Positions 32,600-43,856 of a stretch of DNA of 64,000 bases are shown here, piece after piece (the first letter of the stretch is position 1; every line of letters begins with the position of its first letter). This DNA is from Cycas panzhihuaensis (taxonomy: Eukaryota; Cycadophyta). The notes below the pieces were generated by a model. The model saw only the letters and a program-made list of their open reading frames with translations, was not told the origin of the DNA and ran no database searches. The stretch spans positions 97,719,741-97,783,740 of the forward strand of contig CM041465.1 in NCBI GenBank assembly GCA_023213395.1, in the 5' to 3' direction. Made by a program: the position numbers and the translations under genes.

Positions 32600-33170
32600 A
32601 GACTTGGTTTTCTAAGATGTTTTATTGATAATTTTGCTTTGGATACCAAGCCTATCATAAATCTTTTAAAGAAAGATGTTGAATTGTGGTGGATTCCTTA
32701 AGTTCAAGAGTCCTTTGGCAAGTTGAAACAAGCCTTAATCTTGGCACCTATGCTTGCTCCACCTAGATTTGATAAACTTTTTATCCTATATGTTTCCTCT
32801 ATAGAAGAATCATTATTAAGTATGTTGGCATAAGAGGATGATTTTGGTAAAGAAAGAGTGATCTATTTCATTAGTAGGACTTTAATGACTGCTGAACTTC
32901 ATTATCCCCTTCCTAGAAAAGAATGTCTTACATTAATCTTTATTATTGGGAAGTTACAATATTATCTTCTTGGGAATAAGATCCATCTTATTGTTCAATT
33001 CGATCCTATTAGATATTTGCTTACTAAAACCAACCTTACTGGATGACTAGGCAAATGGTCCTTACTACTATAAGAATTTAACTTTTATATCATCAATAGA
33101 AAATCTAAGAAAGACATGCTCATTGCAAAGATTATGGCTAATTCTCCCCTTCCCCACCTTACTAGTAAAC
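32600..33170 (+). pseudogene. T1 RNase H
   Basis: 32858-33043 is open: YFISRTLMTAELHYPLPRKE, LTLIFIIGKLQYYLLGNKI and LIVQFDPIRYLLTKTNLTG. These are the standard Tat RNase H phrases (Y-x-S-R-T-L, E-x-x-Y-x-x-x-E-K, L-L-x-K). A TGA follows TG, where the family has Arg. Confidence 0.85.
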
Positions 33171-33399
33171 CTATTAATGATACTCTTCTAAACAAGCATA
33201 TTTTCCATGTCTAGGATATCCCTTTTAAAGATCCATAGTATGGAGAAATTAAATAATACCTTCACAACTAAACTTTTCCTTCTTCTTCTACATCTAAGAA
33301 GAGAAGACAAATTTGAGTTGTTGCTATATAATATCTCTTACATGATGGCATACTTTATAAACATTCTTTTGATGGAATTATGTTAAGGTATCTTTTCCC

Positions 33400-34430
33400 T
33401 AATGAAACACTCATAGCCTTAACAAAATTCCATGAAGGAATGTGTGGCAGGTAGCTAGTCTATGGCCCATCGCATCCTTTGTATGGGCTATTATTGGCCT
33501 ACCCTAATTAAAAATGCTCATTCCTATGTATAAAAATATGAGAAATGTTAATCCCATGTAACCTTAATACATAAACTTGTATAAGAACTGAAATTAATCA
33601 TCTCACCTTAGCCTTTTTCCTAATGGGGTCTTAATCTCGTTGGTCAAATCTTTCCAACATCATCTAATAGTCATAATTTTATTATTACTTTGACTAAATA
33701 CTTCACCAAGTAGAGTGAAGTTGTTTCAATAATCACTACTACTAAAAAAGTTATTACCATATTTATCTTTCAATGTATTATTTATAGATTTGAGGTACTA
33801 GATATTATTATTATTGATAATGGGACTTCATTTTATAATCTCCATGTGAGTGAATTATGCAGTAGATTTCATATTACCCATGGATTGTCTACCCCTTATC
33901 ACCCTCAGGCGAATGGCCAAGTTGAGGTCTTTAACAAAATTTTAGCCAAAATAGTTACAACCTCTCATAGAGATTGACATGTTCAACTATTTCTTGTATT
34001 ATAAGCTTATAGAACCTCAATTAGAAATGCTATAGGCATGACACCATTTTCTCTTATTTATGGTATTGAGTTTATTCTTCCATCAAAAGTTGAGATTCCT
34101 TCTCTACATGTCTTATTGAAAGAATTTACTAATGAATAGTTCCAAAGAGAAACACATCTCTTGGAACTTAAAAAACTAGATGAGACTTATCTCTAAGCCT
34201 TGCAAAATAATATGGCATCTAAAGAAAAACTAGATTAGGCCGAGAAAGTTCCATGTTGGTGATAAAGTTCTAAAGTTAGAATACATCCATGATAAATAAT
34301 AAAAGTTTTCTCCTAAGAGGGCTGGACCTTATCTAGTAATTGAATATTTAAATAATGGAGCCTATCGAATCTCAACAATGGAAGGGTTAGAATTTAAAAA
34401 GCATGTGAACTCTTAATATTTGAGGAAGTT
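33400..34430 (+). pseudogene. T1 integrase
   Basis: The zinc part is at about 33460-33560 (GYYWPTL...C..C). The core runs through PF..WGLNLVGQIFPTSSNSH (catalytic Asp replaced by Asn in this reading), TKYFTK, VLDIIIIDNGTSF (second Asp) and LSTPYHPQANGQVEVFNKIL (catalytic Glu). It then reads YRTSIRNAIGMTPFSLIYG and the C-terminal GPY region at 34320-34420 (KRAGPYLVIEYLNNGAYRI). Several stops and shifts. The wording places T1 in the Tat lineage. Confidence 0.86.
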
Positions 34431-36650
34431 TTATGCTTAGTCTCATTATCTATCTCTGCAATGAGGATAAACAACAACTCTAAAACTTCTTTTCTTATCT
34501 AATGAGATAAAACTATGGGCAATCCCTTTCTTTAGTTTTTATTTAATCTTCTCTTAAGCTATTCTTACTTTCATAAAGATTTTACTCATGATCATATAAG
34601 TCTATTACTCCTTCTAACATATGCATTGATTATGAGTACTCTTCTTTGAGGGTTTTGGTCTTATTCTCTTTTGAGCTCTATACTCAAGAGAGAATTTGGG
34701 CCATCAGCCTCGTCATTCATCTTTATCCTTAAAAAGAGAGATTAGTTTGTCAATTTTAGATACTTTATTAATTACGTAGATCATACTTCTACTTACTAGT
34801 CCTTCATCCTAAAGATTCCTTTTTAGTCATTTATCACCTATTATTTATTTTCTTTTTATTATCCTTAGTTCTCTCTATCTATATTTTGAAATGAGTACTC
34901 ATTCTAATGGCTTCCTTTTATATTTAGAGACATTGTAATTTTGATTTCCTTTTTCCTTTGTAGTTTAGTCCTTAAGGAGATTAGTCTCTTTTATTTTGGT
35001 TCCATTACAAAGGTTAAATCCTAACTGTACTGAGTAAAATAACTTTATAATTGGATGGTTATAAATATTTTCTTATAAATATCAAAAAAAAAAAGTGAAA
35101 GGTGAAAGTTTATCAAAAAAAAACAATTAAAAAAAGTGAGTATATTATCATCATCCTCTTGTAATCTAGGGCAAGTCACATGATAGATTTGTCCTACCTA
35201 TCTACGTAATAGATTGAGTTCATTTAGATGAATCATTTAGGATGTTTGGGTCTAGCTACTTGGGTCCATCATGGCCTCAGTCATGATTAAACCCTACTTA
35301 ACACTTTTTATTCTTATTGATTATGGTCATCCTAATTATAATGTCTCTTTTTCCTTATTATAGTTGGAACCAATCTCATTTACTTCCATCTCTTTATTGA
35401 TCAATTCATGCACCTTCCTTCATTGATCACACCATCTCCAAATATTGGTCCTATCTTCCCATGGTATTGAGTATTTTCAATGATGGAGGCAATAGAGGTA
35501 AACCAAGGTTGCCTACTACTGCTTAGGTGATCTATGACTAATTAAGAAATCCTCTCTTTCCTACTAGCTTGTTTATACCTAAAGCAACTAATAATGAAAT
35601 TGAATATTCTATTATTTTTTGAGCCTTATCTGATATTTCTCATTCCTATCTTGGACCCATCATTATATACTCTAATTCTCAAATTATAATCTATCAGGTA
35701 CTTAGGATATATTAAGTGCACTCTTCATGACTCCTCCTACATCATTAGGCTTCATCATTAATGTCATTATTCTCTTTGATCATTATCTAGTATGTCCTTT
35801 GGACCTTTAATACTGAAGTTGATGCTCTTATCTCTTCTATCTTGGATGATTATTTTGATTGACATTCATCTTTTAGCTGGGGGCACCTCACTCTAGAATG
35901 ATTATGAACTACCACTCCATAAAGAGTATAAACTATAAGTTTTGAAGATAAAGGTTTAAGTAGTATAAAGGTTAGGATTATAGGTTTAAGAATAAAATAA
36001 AATGTTTAAAAGGATAGACCCATGTGGGAATCATGGGCCATGGAGGATCTTGGTAGGGGATATGATCCTAAAAGCTTCTCATCCCTGGAAGGAACAACAA
36101 GGAATCTAATATACTTAAAAAACTAGTTATTTATTAAGTGAGATTAATCTTTCGTTCAGTAAATAATGAGTTTCTTTTCATGATATATTATATGAATATG
36201 GATTTTACTCTATGTTTATATAATTTGTCAAGAGTATAATGTGAATTATTTAAGTATTTTTTCTCAGAAGATATATTATTCCATCTTCTACTTCTATAAA
36301 CCTATTATTATTCATTTTAAATGGTTTTATGTTTATAGAAACAGAATTAATAATCCTTTCTATCTACTCCCTTTTGTCTTTTGTTCATATCCTATCCTTC
36401 ATTATTCCTTACAATATTTTCCTTTTAAGACCTCTTTGCACTCCAAAATAAATATAAACTACTATGTACATATTAATCAAAATTTTAAAAATATATATAT
36501 AATGATAAAAGAACAGAAAAAGAGAAAAAATCTATAAAATTATTATATGTCTTCATGAATGTATATTACATTTAACTCATTAATGGGAAAAAGGGAGGAA
36601 AAGAGTTTAGAGTTAATCATTTAGTATACACAACATTTAAAGAAAAATGA
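34431..36650 (+). other. T1 3' untranslated region, first part
   Basis: No + strand domain. Scattered short ORFs are consistent with chance in AT-rich DNA. A GGGGG-containing purine stretch at 35877-35894 looks like a PPT but is not followed by an LTR copy. Long 3' untranslated regions are usual for Tat/Ogre elements. Confidence 0.5.
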
Positions 36651-36654
36651 TCAA

Positions 36655-36735
36655 CATATATATATGTGTGTGTGTGTGTGTGTATGTGTGTGTGTCTGTG
36701 TGTATGTATGTATATACACACACATATATACAAGA
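36655..36735. repeat. microsatellite (AT/TG)n
   Basis: A run of AT, TG and TATG dinucleotides followed by CA repeats, partly self-complementary across its centre. A short apparent ORF of alternating Cys and Val over it is an artefact. Confidence 0.85.
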
Positions 36736-36779
36736 GGATATAGTACATCTATCACTCATGTGACTTATGGTACAATATC

Positions 36780-37288
36780 TGAGGCTCATAAATGCCTCAC
36801 ATCTCCCTCTTATCTCTCTATATGCATTAAGATATACTCATATTTATGAGCCTTAGTAAGATCTCTCTAATGTTCCTAGATCTATCCTCTCTCCTCTGTC
36901 TAGAGTTGGCCCATGTATGGACTCCCTGCATGGTGGAAGATGATACCCCTATTGATTTGTAATGCTCCCTAATAATGTAGTGTGTACTCCTATTTATGCA
37001 AGTGTCATCCTCTAAAGGTGATATCTCTCATCCTTTGTGGCCTTGCGCTTTGACTCCCAAAACCTCAATTCCATCCTCATGTCTAAGAACATATCTCAAG
37101 CTCATAAGGCATGACTAAAGTAGCTAATCCGATGTTCTAATAGTGTCCAATATACCATGTTCCATGGTAGATCCTCCTCTAATATAGGCACATAAGGGAA
37201 TATCAAGTCTAACATCTTCCTTACCTTTGCGAGAGTTATGCTCTCTTCATTTATCCATAGAAAATATATAAACTGTGATCAGTCTCTG
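36780..37288 (-). pseudogene. possible antisense ORF relic in T1, distal part
   Basis: On the - strand one frame from 37259 to 37107 has 51 sense codons without a stop. It then continues with TGA stops that could each replace an Arg codon (CGA) to about 36780. The sequence looks protein-like, for example ILEEDLPWNMVYWTLLEHRI and FWESKRKATKDERY. I recognise no family. It lies antisense to T1 between pol and the 3' LTR, where Tat elements are known to carry extra antisense ORFs. The stop-free run alone is not statistically strong in GC-richer DNA, so this stays tentative. Confidence 0.4.
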
Positions 37289-37366
37289 CTATAGAAGGTA
37301 AATAAATAAAAAGAAATATAACTCAATATGTTCAAAACCATTTAACTCATATAGTTACTAGCTCAC
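37289..37366 (-). other. candidate 78-nt GT-AG intron in the antisense relic
   Basis: On the - strand the sequence changes from GAGGAG|GTGAGC to ...ACCTTCTATAG|CAGAG, with a T-rich stretch before the AG. The frames on either side differ by one base if spliced here, so either an indel followed or the sites are chance. Confidence 0.25.
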
Positions 37367-37559
37367 CTCCTCTTGCTAGCTCTACTACCATCTCCTCCTT
37401 AGGTTGTGAGACCCCCTCTCCCTGTGGCTCTTTAGGAGACTCTTGGGTAGGCTCCCCCTCTCCTCCTCTACTCCTACCTCCTCCTCTTACCTGCTTATCT
37501 GTTAATCATAACTCCATACTCTATATAGAGCCTCCTCTGCCTCTACTTAGTGCCTCACC
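37367..37559 (-). pseudogene. possible antisense ORF relic, low-complexity part
   Basis: On the - strand the frame reads a Gly/Arg/Glu/Pro-rich linker (GGGRSRGGEGEPTQESPKE, then KEEMVVELARGG). The same frame continues across CopD into 42858-43197 when one TSD copy is dropped, which supports a single pre-insertion coding frame. Two stops (TAG, TGA) are present. Confidence 0.4.
37555..37559. repeat. TSD of CopD (TCACC, left copy)
   Basis: Partner CCACC at 42853-42857, four of five bases alike. Confidence 0.75.
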
Positions 37560-38209
37560 TATTAAGAAGACAAGGTCCTAATAACCTAAAACTGCCACCA
37601 AGATCTAAACTATTTTGCAACTAGTTATAAGAATCGAAACTAAAATTTAACATGCAAGTACTTAAACTAGAGATAACACAATAAAATGAATAAGAAAGCC
37701 AAGTATCACATATACACCCAATATAACATGGTAAAACCCTAGCAGTATGCTAGGGAAACATCTACACAAGAAAGATATCAATCTTTATTATCAAGAATAG
37801 AGAAATATACATAATCTATGGTAAAATGCTCATAGTAACAACAACAACCAGTCATCCAACTCCTCACAGTACATCCAATACAACAAACACTATAAACACA
37901 ATAAAAAAACACCCTAAATTGGGCTACATGATAGAGTCATATAAGGCACAAATCTCAATAATAGAATCTAGGGTATTTTGAGCAAACGACTATGATTCTC
38001 TTTACAATTTAGTATACTTTTCAGTGCTAGCTTTTTTGGGTCGAGGGCTATCACCCTTTGCGAGGGGCATTCAAATACCCCTTGTACCCCCCTAGCCAAG
38101 GGGGCCTCCTACCCCCTTTAGAACCTCCTGAGGAAGTTTGGAGGGTAAACCACACTGCCAACCTATCAAAATTTTAGCCTCCAAAACATTATTGTCACAT
38201 TATCTAATA
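37560..38209 (-). repeat. CopD 3' LTR (650 bp)
   Basis: Family LTR with the GC-rich C/G-run block at 38038-38150. The outer TG has become TA. Confidence 0.93.
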
Positions 38210-38226
38210 ATCTCCACCTTGACAAC
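38210..38226 (-). promoter_or_regulatory. CopD polypurine tract
   Basis: On the - strand GTCAAGGTGGAGAT directly before the 3' LTR. The same stretch is found in CopC and, decayed, in CopZ. Confidence 0.75.
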
Positions 38227-38800
38227 AATTTACATGATACCTTTCCTTGATCATTCATCACCTTCTTTGCAAGCTAAGAGAAGTCAAACACCATTTGAAC
38301 TTCTCTAATAGTACTAGTTTTGTGAACATATCAACATAATTCCTTTTTATGTCAACCTTCTCAAGTGCCACTCCACTTGCTTCCATAACCTGTCTAACAA
38401 AATAGTACTTAAGAGCAATATGCTTTGTCCTTCTATGATAGGATAGATTCTTTACTAAGTAAATGACACTTTGACTATCACAAAATACCTTTACCTTTTC
38501 CTATTTCCTTCTAAGCTCAACCAATAGACCTTGTAACTAGATTGCTTCTTTACAAGTATGTGCTGCAACAATATATTTAGCTTCTGTAGTCAATAATATA
38601 ATTATGCTCTGTAATTTTGACATCCAACTAACTAGACCATTTGCAAGAGTGAATATATAACTTGAAGTAGACCTTCTCTTATCTAAATCCCCTGTAAAGT
38701 TTGAATCAACATATCCACAAACCTAATTACCTATACCTCCAAAGGTGATGCAATAGTCACTTATATTTCTCAAATACCGAAGCACCCATTTCACTACTGC
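38227..38800 (-). pseudogene. CopD RNase H
   Basis: On the - strand the copia RNase H motifs can be followed in changing frames: YVDSNFTGD-like at about 38710-38690, STTEAKY-like near 38590, and the H-x-R-T-K-HI-type region at about 38430. Many stops. Confidence 0.75.
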
Positions 38801-39765
38801 CTAATGTTCCTTTCCTAGATTTACCATAAAGTTGCTAACTACATCGACTACATATGAAATGTTAGTTCTTGTACATACAATGGCACACATCAAACTTGTT
38901 ACTACACTGGAATAAGGCACATGAGATATATAATCATTTTCTTCTTTATTACTAGGACTTATACTTGAAGAAAGCTTGAAATTAAAAGCCAATAGGATAC
39001 TCACTAGTTTCACATTTGCCATACTAATCCTAGTTAGCACCTTCTCTACAAATGTCTACTTGGATAACCATAGCTTACCATTTTCCTGTCTTTATATATC
39101 TCCATACCTAAGATTCATTTTGTAACTTTTAGATCCTTCATATCAAAAGTCTTAGCTAATTGAGCCTTTAACTTATTAATTTTTGCCATGTTCTTACTTA
39201 TAACCAACATATCAATAACATATAATACTAAGATAATGAATAAGCCATTATCTAAGAATTTAAAGTAAACACAATGATCATACTCACTTCAGGCCATATA
39301 ATGATTTTTGAAGCCTACAAGCAAGTCTTTTCCTACCATCCCATACAAATTCTTTTAGCTAATATAGATATCTCTGTCTAAATCTCCATGTAGAAAAGTT
39401 ATTTTTACATCTAACTACTCCAATTCCAAATCAAGAGAAGCTACCAATACTAATAGAACTTGAATTGAAACAAGTTTGATAATTAGTGAAAAGAACTCAT
39501 GAAAATCAATACCTACTTTTTGTGCAAAGCCTTTAGCCACTAGTCTTTCCCTATATTTATCAAACTTTCCATCAACATCTATTTTCTTCTTGAAAACCCA
39601 TCTACAACTAATAGCCTTCCTACCATATAGAAGTTCTACCAAGTCCCATGAATTATTTTTCTTTAAAGCATCTATCTCTTCCTGCATAGTCCTCTTCCAT
39701 TTTTTACTATGGATATCATCGACTGCTTCTTGATAACATGTAGGCTCACCATCATTATAAACCAA
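38801..39765 (-). pseudogene. CopD reverse transcriptase
   Basis: 39765-39415 is open on the - strand and reads the RT N terminus: EAVDDIHSKKWKRTMQEEID, NNSWDLVEL, SCRWVFKKKIDVDGKFDKY and RLVAKGFAQK. The catalytic box near 39215 reads YVIDM instead of YVDDM, so one Asp is lost. The thumb (38801-39040) includes SNKEENDYISHVPYSSVV and MCAIVCTRTNISY. Confidence 0.88.
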
Positions 39766-39944
39766 AGCAATAGAAATAGAAGTGTTGTATCTATCAAGTG
39801 GATGACCAACTCATGTAGATCTTCTAACAGTTAGTAAGGAGTATCCACATACTCCTGTAGATCTACTACAGATTCATCTTCAAAAAGATCTTCCTGCTCT
39901 TCTGTTTCCAAAGATGGTTGGGTTTCAAACTTGGCCTATTGATG

Positions 39945-41270
39945 TTAAACTTTTTGCTCGTATTTTACTTCAACTTCTACACTATCTAATTTTAGAAAGG
40001 GAGATTCATCAAATATAATATCTTTGTTAATAGTGATTTTATAGGCAATAGGATGCCACAACCTATATCCCTTCACATCATCTCTATCACCATAACCAAT
40101 AGAGATATATCTCTTAGAATTTGGGTCTAACTTTGAACCTTGACTTTTATCAGTCAAGGCATAAGCATCGTAGCCAAAAACTTTCAAATTTGAATAATCA
40201 CATAGATGTTTAGTCCGTACCTCTTCAAGAATCTTACAATCTATTGCAAGTGATGGTGACCTATTTACCAAATAGTAAGATGTTTGAATAGCTTCTACCC
40301 ATAAACCCTTCTCTACTCCTACATTCCTTAGCATACTTCTTACTTTTTCTAAGAGTATCCTATTCATGTGCTTAACTACTCCATTCTATTGTGAAGTATA
40401 GCTAGTGGTCTTATGCCTTTTGATCCTAGCTTCTATGAAATAGTTCTTAAACTCTAAGGAGTTTAACTCACCTCTATTATCAGTTCTTAAATATTTGATT
40501 GACTTGCTAGTGCTCTTCTTAACTAGAGCCCTGAACTACTTAAACACACTGAAAACTTCATATTTTCTTTTCAAAAAAATAGACCCATACCTTTCTAGAG
40601 TAATCATCTATAAATTTGATAAAGTATAATGATCCTTCGTAAGATATTGTAGGGTCTGGTCCCCACACATTTGAATGTACATAGTCTAGAATACCTTTAC
40701 TAGTGTGACTCTCTACTTTAAACTTGAGTCTATACTACTTTCTAAAAATACAATATTTGCAAAAAGCCAAATCTGAAAATTGTAAGTTAGGAAGTAACTT
40801 ACAATTCATCAGTACCTTAAGTCCTCTCTCACTCATGTGCTTAAGTCTCTGATGTTATAATTGAGTTGGATCTTCTACAGTCTTTGATATTATAGTTACA
40901 TGGCTGACATGTATACTTCCCACTAAAATGTAAAGGTTTCCTTTCTTTAAAGCTTTCATAATAACCAAGGTGCCCTTTGACACCTTTAAGACTCCTTCAT
41001 GACCTGTGTACTTATAACCACCAAAATCTAGTTCACCCAAGGAGATCAAATTCTTTTTTAGATTAGGAACATGTCTAACTTTAATTAAAGTTTAAGTTCT
41101 TACTACACCATCAAACATTTTAATTTTGATGCTACTAATGCTGACTATCTTACAAGAAACTTCATTTCCTATATGCACATCACCACCATCAAGAGGTTGG
41201 TATGATAAGAACCAACTCTTATGTGGACACATGTGGTGTTAAGCACCCGAATCTAATAACCAATCATGGT
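39945..41270 (-). pseudogene. CopD protease and integrase
   Basis: The protease loop reads WLLDSGA at about 41260-41240, with the catalytic Asp and Gly intact but a stop right after. The pre-integrase region is at 41049-40855 (ISLGELDFGGYKYTGHEGVL). The integrase core is spread over 40800-40400. The C-terminal part is open at 40367-39945 (NRILLEKVRSMLRNVG, SYYLVNRSPSLAIDCK, LKVFGYDAYALTDKSQGSKL). The family order is kept, but frames change at least three times. Confidence 0.87.
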
Positions 41271-42120
41271 GATAATGGGAAACATTACAAGTAACTAAGA
41301 CATCATCATCTGTACTTTGATTCAACTCCACCTGATTAGCCTCCTTGGCAGTATCTTCCTTTTTTTAGAACTCCTTCCTTTTGTAGTAATCCTTCTTAAG
41401 GTGACCTGTCTTATTACAGTACCAATATCTGAGCTTACTCTTCTTACTTTTTGACTTTAACCTTAATGTATCCCTAGAGGTTTATCCTCTCTCAATTATT
41501 CTACCCCTTACTGTCATAGCTTCTGGTATAGAGGTTTCAAGACTAGACTTCCTCCTCACTTCTTCCATTAGAAAAGCACTCACAACAAAATCATAATCTA
41601 ATTCATTTGTAGTGATAAAACTAATTGAGATGACAATATTATCTTAGGATTCTGGTAATGAATATAACAAGGTAACAGCCTTGTCATCATCCTCAATTGT
41701 GACGTTAATACTAGCTAACTGACAAATAAGAATATTGAAAATATTTAAATGGTCAGCAATTTTTATACCTTCTTTCATTCATAATGAGTATAGTTTCCTT
41801 TTCAACTAGATTCGGTTTGTTATTGATTTGGTCATATACAAGCCTTCCAACTGGGTCCATAATCCTGCTACTGTCTACTCCCTTATGATATTGAATAGAA
41901 CTTCATCTGCTAAGCATAATTATATTGTGTTAAGAGCCCTTTTACCTAGATCATCCCATTCGTCATCATCCATCCCTGTGGGTTTTTTCAATTTGCCTAC
42001 AAGAGCTCTATACAAACCTTTTTATATAAGAATATCATACGCTTTTAATTTCCATAACTTAAAGTTATTCTTACCATTGAATTTCTCCACCTTGAACTTT
42101 ACATTTATCAGTTTTGCCAT
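41271..42120 (-). pseudogene. CopD gag
   Basis: Start at the ATG at 42120 (-): MAKLINVKFKVEKFNGKNNF then LWKLKAYDILI, a classic copia gag N terminus. The zinc knuckle near 41430 reads YWYCNKTGHLKKDY, with the first and last Cys ligands replaced by Tyr. The segment at 41655-41675 is the uninterrupted target of CopB. Confidence 0.85.
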
Positions 42121-42178
42121 TTGGTATAGAAGAAAACTAATACCAAAACTTTCATAAACTTGCTGTAAAAATAAAAGT

Positions 42179-42191
42179 GGCTCCGATACCA
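42179..42191 (-). promoter_or_regulatory. CopD primer binding site
   Basis: TGGTATCGGAGCC on the - strand beside the 5' LTR, one change from the initiator-Met type. Confidence 0.88.
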
Positions 42192-42193
42192 CT

Positions 42194-42852
42194 TGTTGAG
42201 AAGACAAGGTCCCAATAACCTAAAACTGCCACCAAGATCTAAACTATTTTGTAACTAGTTATAGGAATCAAAACTAAAATTTAACATGCAAGTTTTTAAA
42301 CTAGAGATAATACAATAAAATGAATAAGAAAGCTAAGTATCATATATACACCTAATATAACATGGTAAAACCCTAGTAGTGTGATAAGGAAACATCCACA
42401 TAGGAAAGGTATCAATCTTTATTATCAAGAATAGAGAAATATACACAATCTATAGTAGAATACTTATAGCAGTAATAACTAGCCATCCAACTCCTCACAG
42501 TATATCCAATACATTGAACACCATCAACATAATGAAGAAACACCCTAAATCAGGCTACATAATATAATCATACAAGGCACAAATCTTAACCATAGAATTT
42601 AGGGTATTTTGAGTGAATGGCTCTAATTCTCTTTACAATTTAGTATGCTTTTCAATGCTAACTTTTTTGGGTTGTGGGCTATCGCCCTCGAACCCCCTCT
42701 TTGTGGGGGGGTGTTCAAACTCCCCCCGCACCGCCCTGGCTAAGGGGGGCTCCCGCCACCTTTGGAACCCCTTGAGGAAGTTTGGGGGGAAACCGCATTG
42801 CCAACTTATCAAAATTTTAGCCTCTAAAACATTATTATCACATTATCTAATA
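42194..42852 (-). repeat. CopD 5' LTR (659 bp)
   Basis: Partner of 37560-38209. Followed by CCACC, the TSD copy. Apparent + strand ORFs inside it are artefacts of the GC-rich block. Confidence 0.93.
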
Positions 42853-42857
42853 CCACC

Positions 42858-43198
42858 TACCCTCTCAAGCACCTATCTACTCTCTCCCTTTCCTCTATTA
42901 GTTGATGCCTCTCATCTCTCACCTTAACCTATCTCATTATAACCACTATATCTACCTCCCCTCTCTCTTCCTCTACCTCTCCCTCCAGTAGAGATAAGGG
43001 CCTCTCCTACTACTTATCTCTCTATTATATCAACCTTATCATCACTCCACATCGGTAGCCCCACGTATACATTCTCCACAAGTTGTCTTCTAGTCATTAT
43101 GCTTAATAGTAGACTATATGTACTCCTCACTATGACGATTATCCTACTGTGGATCTAATCTCTCATGTACCACTTATTTATCCCTAGATCCATAATCA
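42858..43198 (-). pseudogene. possible antisense ORF relic, segment between CopD and CopC
   Basis: On the - strand one frame runs through 43197-42858 with four stops (two TAA, one TAG, one TGA). It joins the low-complexity part at 37559 in the same frame once CopD is removed. It includes SIMTRRQLVENVYVGLPMW and a Gly/Arg-rich tail. A second frame also looks protein-like, so the true frame is uncertain. Confidence 0.35.
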
Positions 43199-43856
43199 TG
43201 TTGAGAAAACTAGGTCTTAATAACTGTGAACTGCCACTAAGATCTAAATTATTTTATAACTAGTTATAAGAATTAAAATTAAAATTTAACATGCAAGTTA
43301 TTAAACTAGAAATAATATAATAAATAATTAGAAATCCAAAGCATCATAAATACACTAGATATAATATGATAAAACCCTAACAATGTGCTAGGACAACATC
43401 CACACATGAAAGGTATCAATCTTTATTATCAAAGAATGGAAAAATATACATAATCTATAATAGAATGATCATAATAACAATAACTAGCTACCTAAATTCT
43501 CATAGTACATCTAATATATCAAACACTATCAACATAATAAAAAAACACCCTAAATCAAACCATATGAGAGAGTCATATAAGGCATAAATCTCAACCATTA
43601 AACTTGGGGTGTTTTTAAACAAATGACCCCAATTCTCTTTACAATTTAGTATGCTTTTTAGTGCTAGCCTTCTAAGTCAGGGGCTACCACCCCCAAACCC
43701 CCACTTTGTGAGGGAGGTCTGGCACCCCCCTATACCCCCTAGCTAAGCGGGGATCCTGCCCCCCTTAGATCCCCTCAAGAAAGTTTTGAGGGGAAACTAT
43801 ACTGCTAACTTGTCAAAATTTTAGCCTCCAAAATATTATTGTCACATTATCTAATA
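43199..43856 (-). repeat. CopC 3' LTR (658 bp)
   Basis: Family LTR with TG end intact. The GC-rich block lies at 43677-43790. Confidence 0.92.

Larger units (their letters stand above)
37560..42852 (-). mobile_element. CopD: full-length Ty1/copia element in the T1 3' region
   Basis: LTRs of 650 and 659 bp, a PBS, a PPT and a near-perfect TSD enclose about 4 kb of coding remnants in the order gag, protease, integrase, RT, RNase H on the - strand. It is the uninterrupted relative of CopC and shows the empty site for CopB at 41655-41675. Confidence 0.94.

Noticed and set aside
35877-35894. PPT-like TTTTAGCTGGGGGCACC as the start of a T1 3' LTR
   Set aside because: The sequence after it has no match near the T1 PBS, whereas 58836-60380 does match 1561-3029 and is preceded by its own purine tract.
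36664-36849. 61-codon ORF of alternating Cys/Val
   Set aside because: It is the translation of the TG microsatellite.
42613-42927. 104-codon + strand ORF
   Set aside because: It lies across the CopD 5' LTR, antisense to the element; open only because of the GC-rich block.
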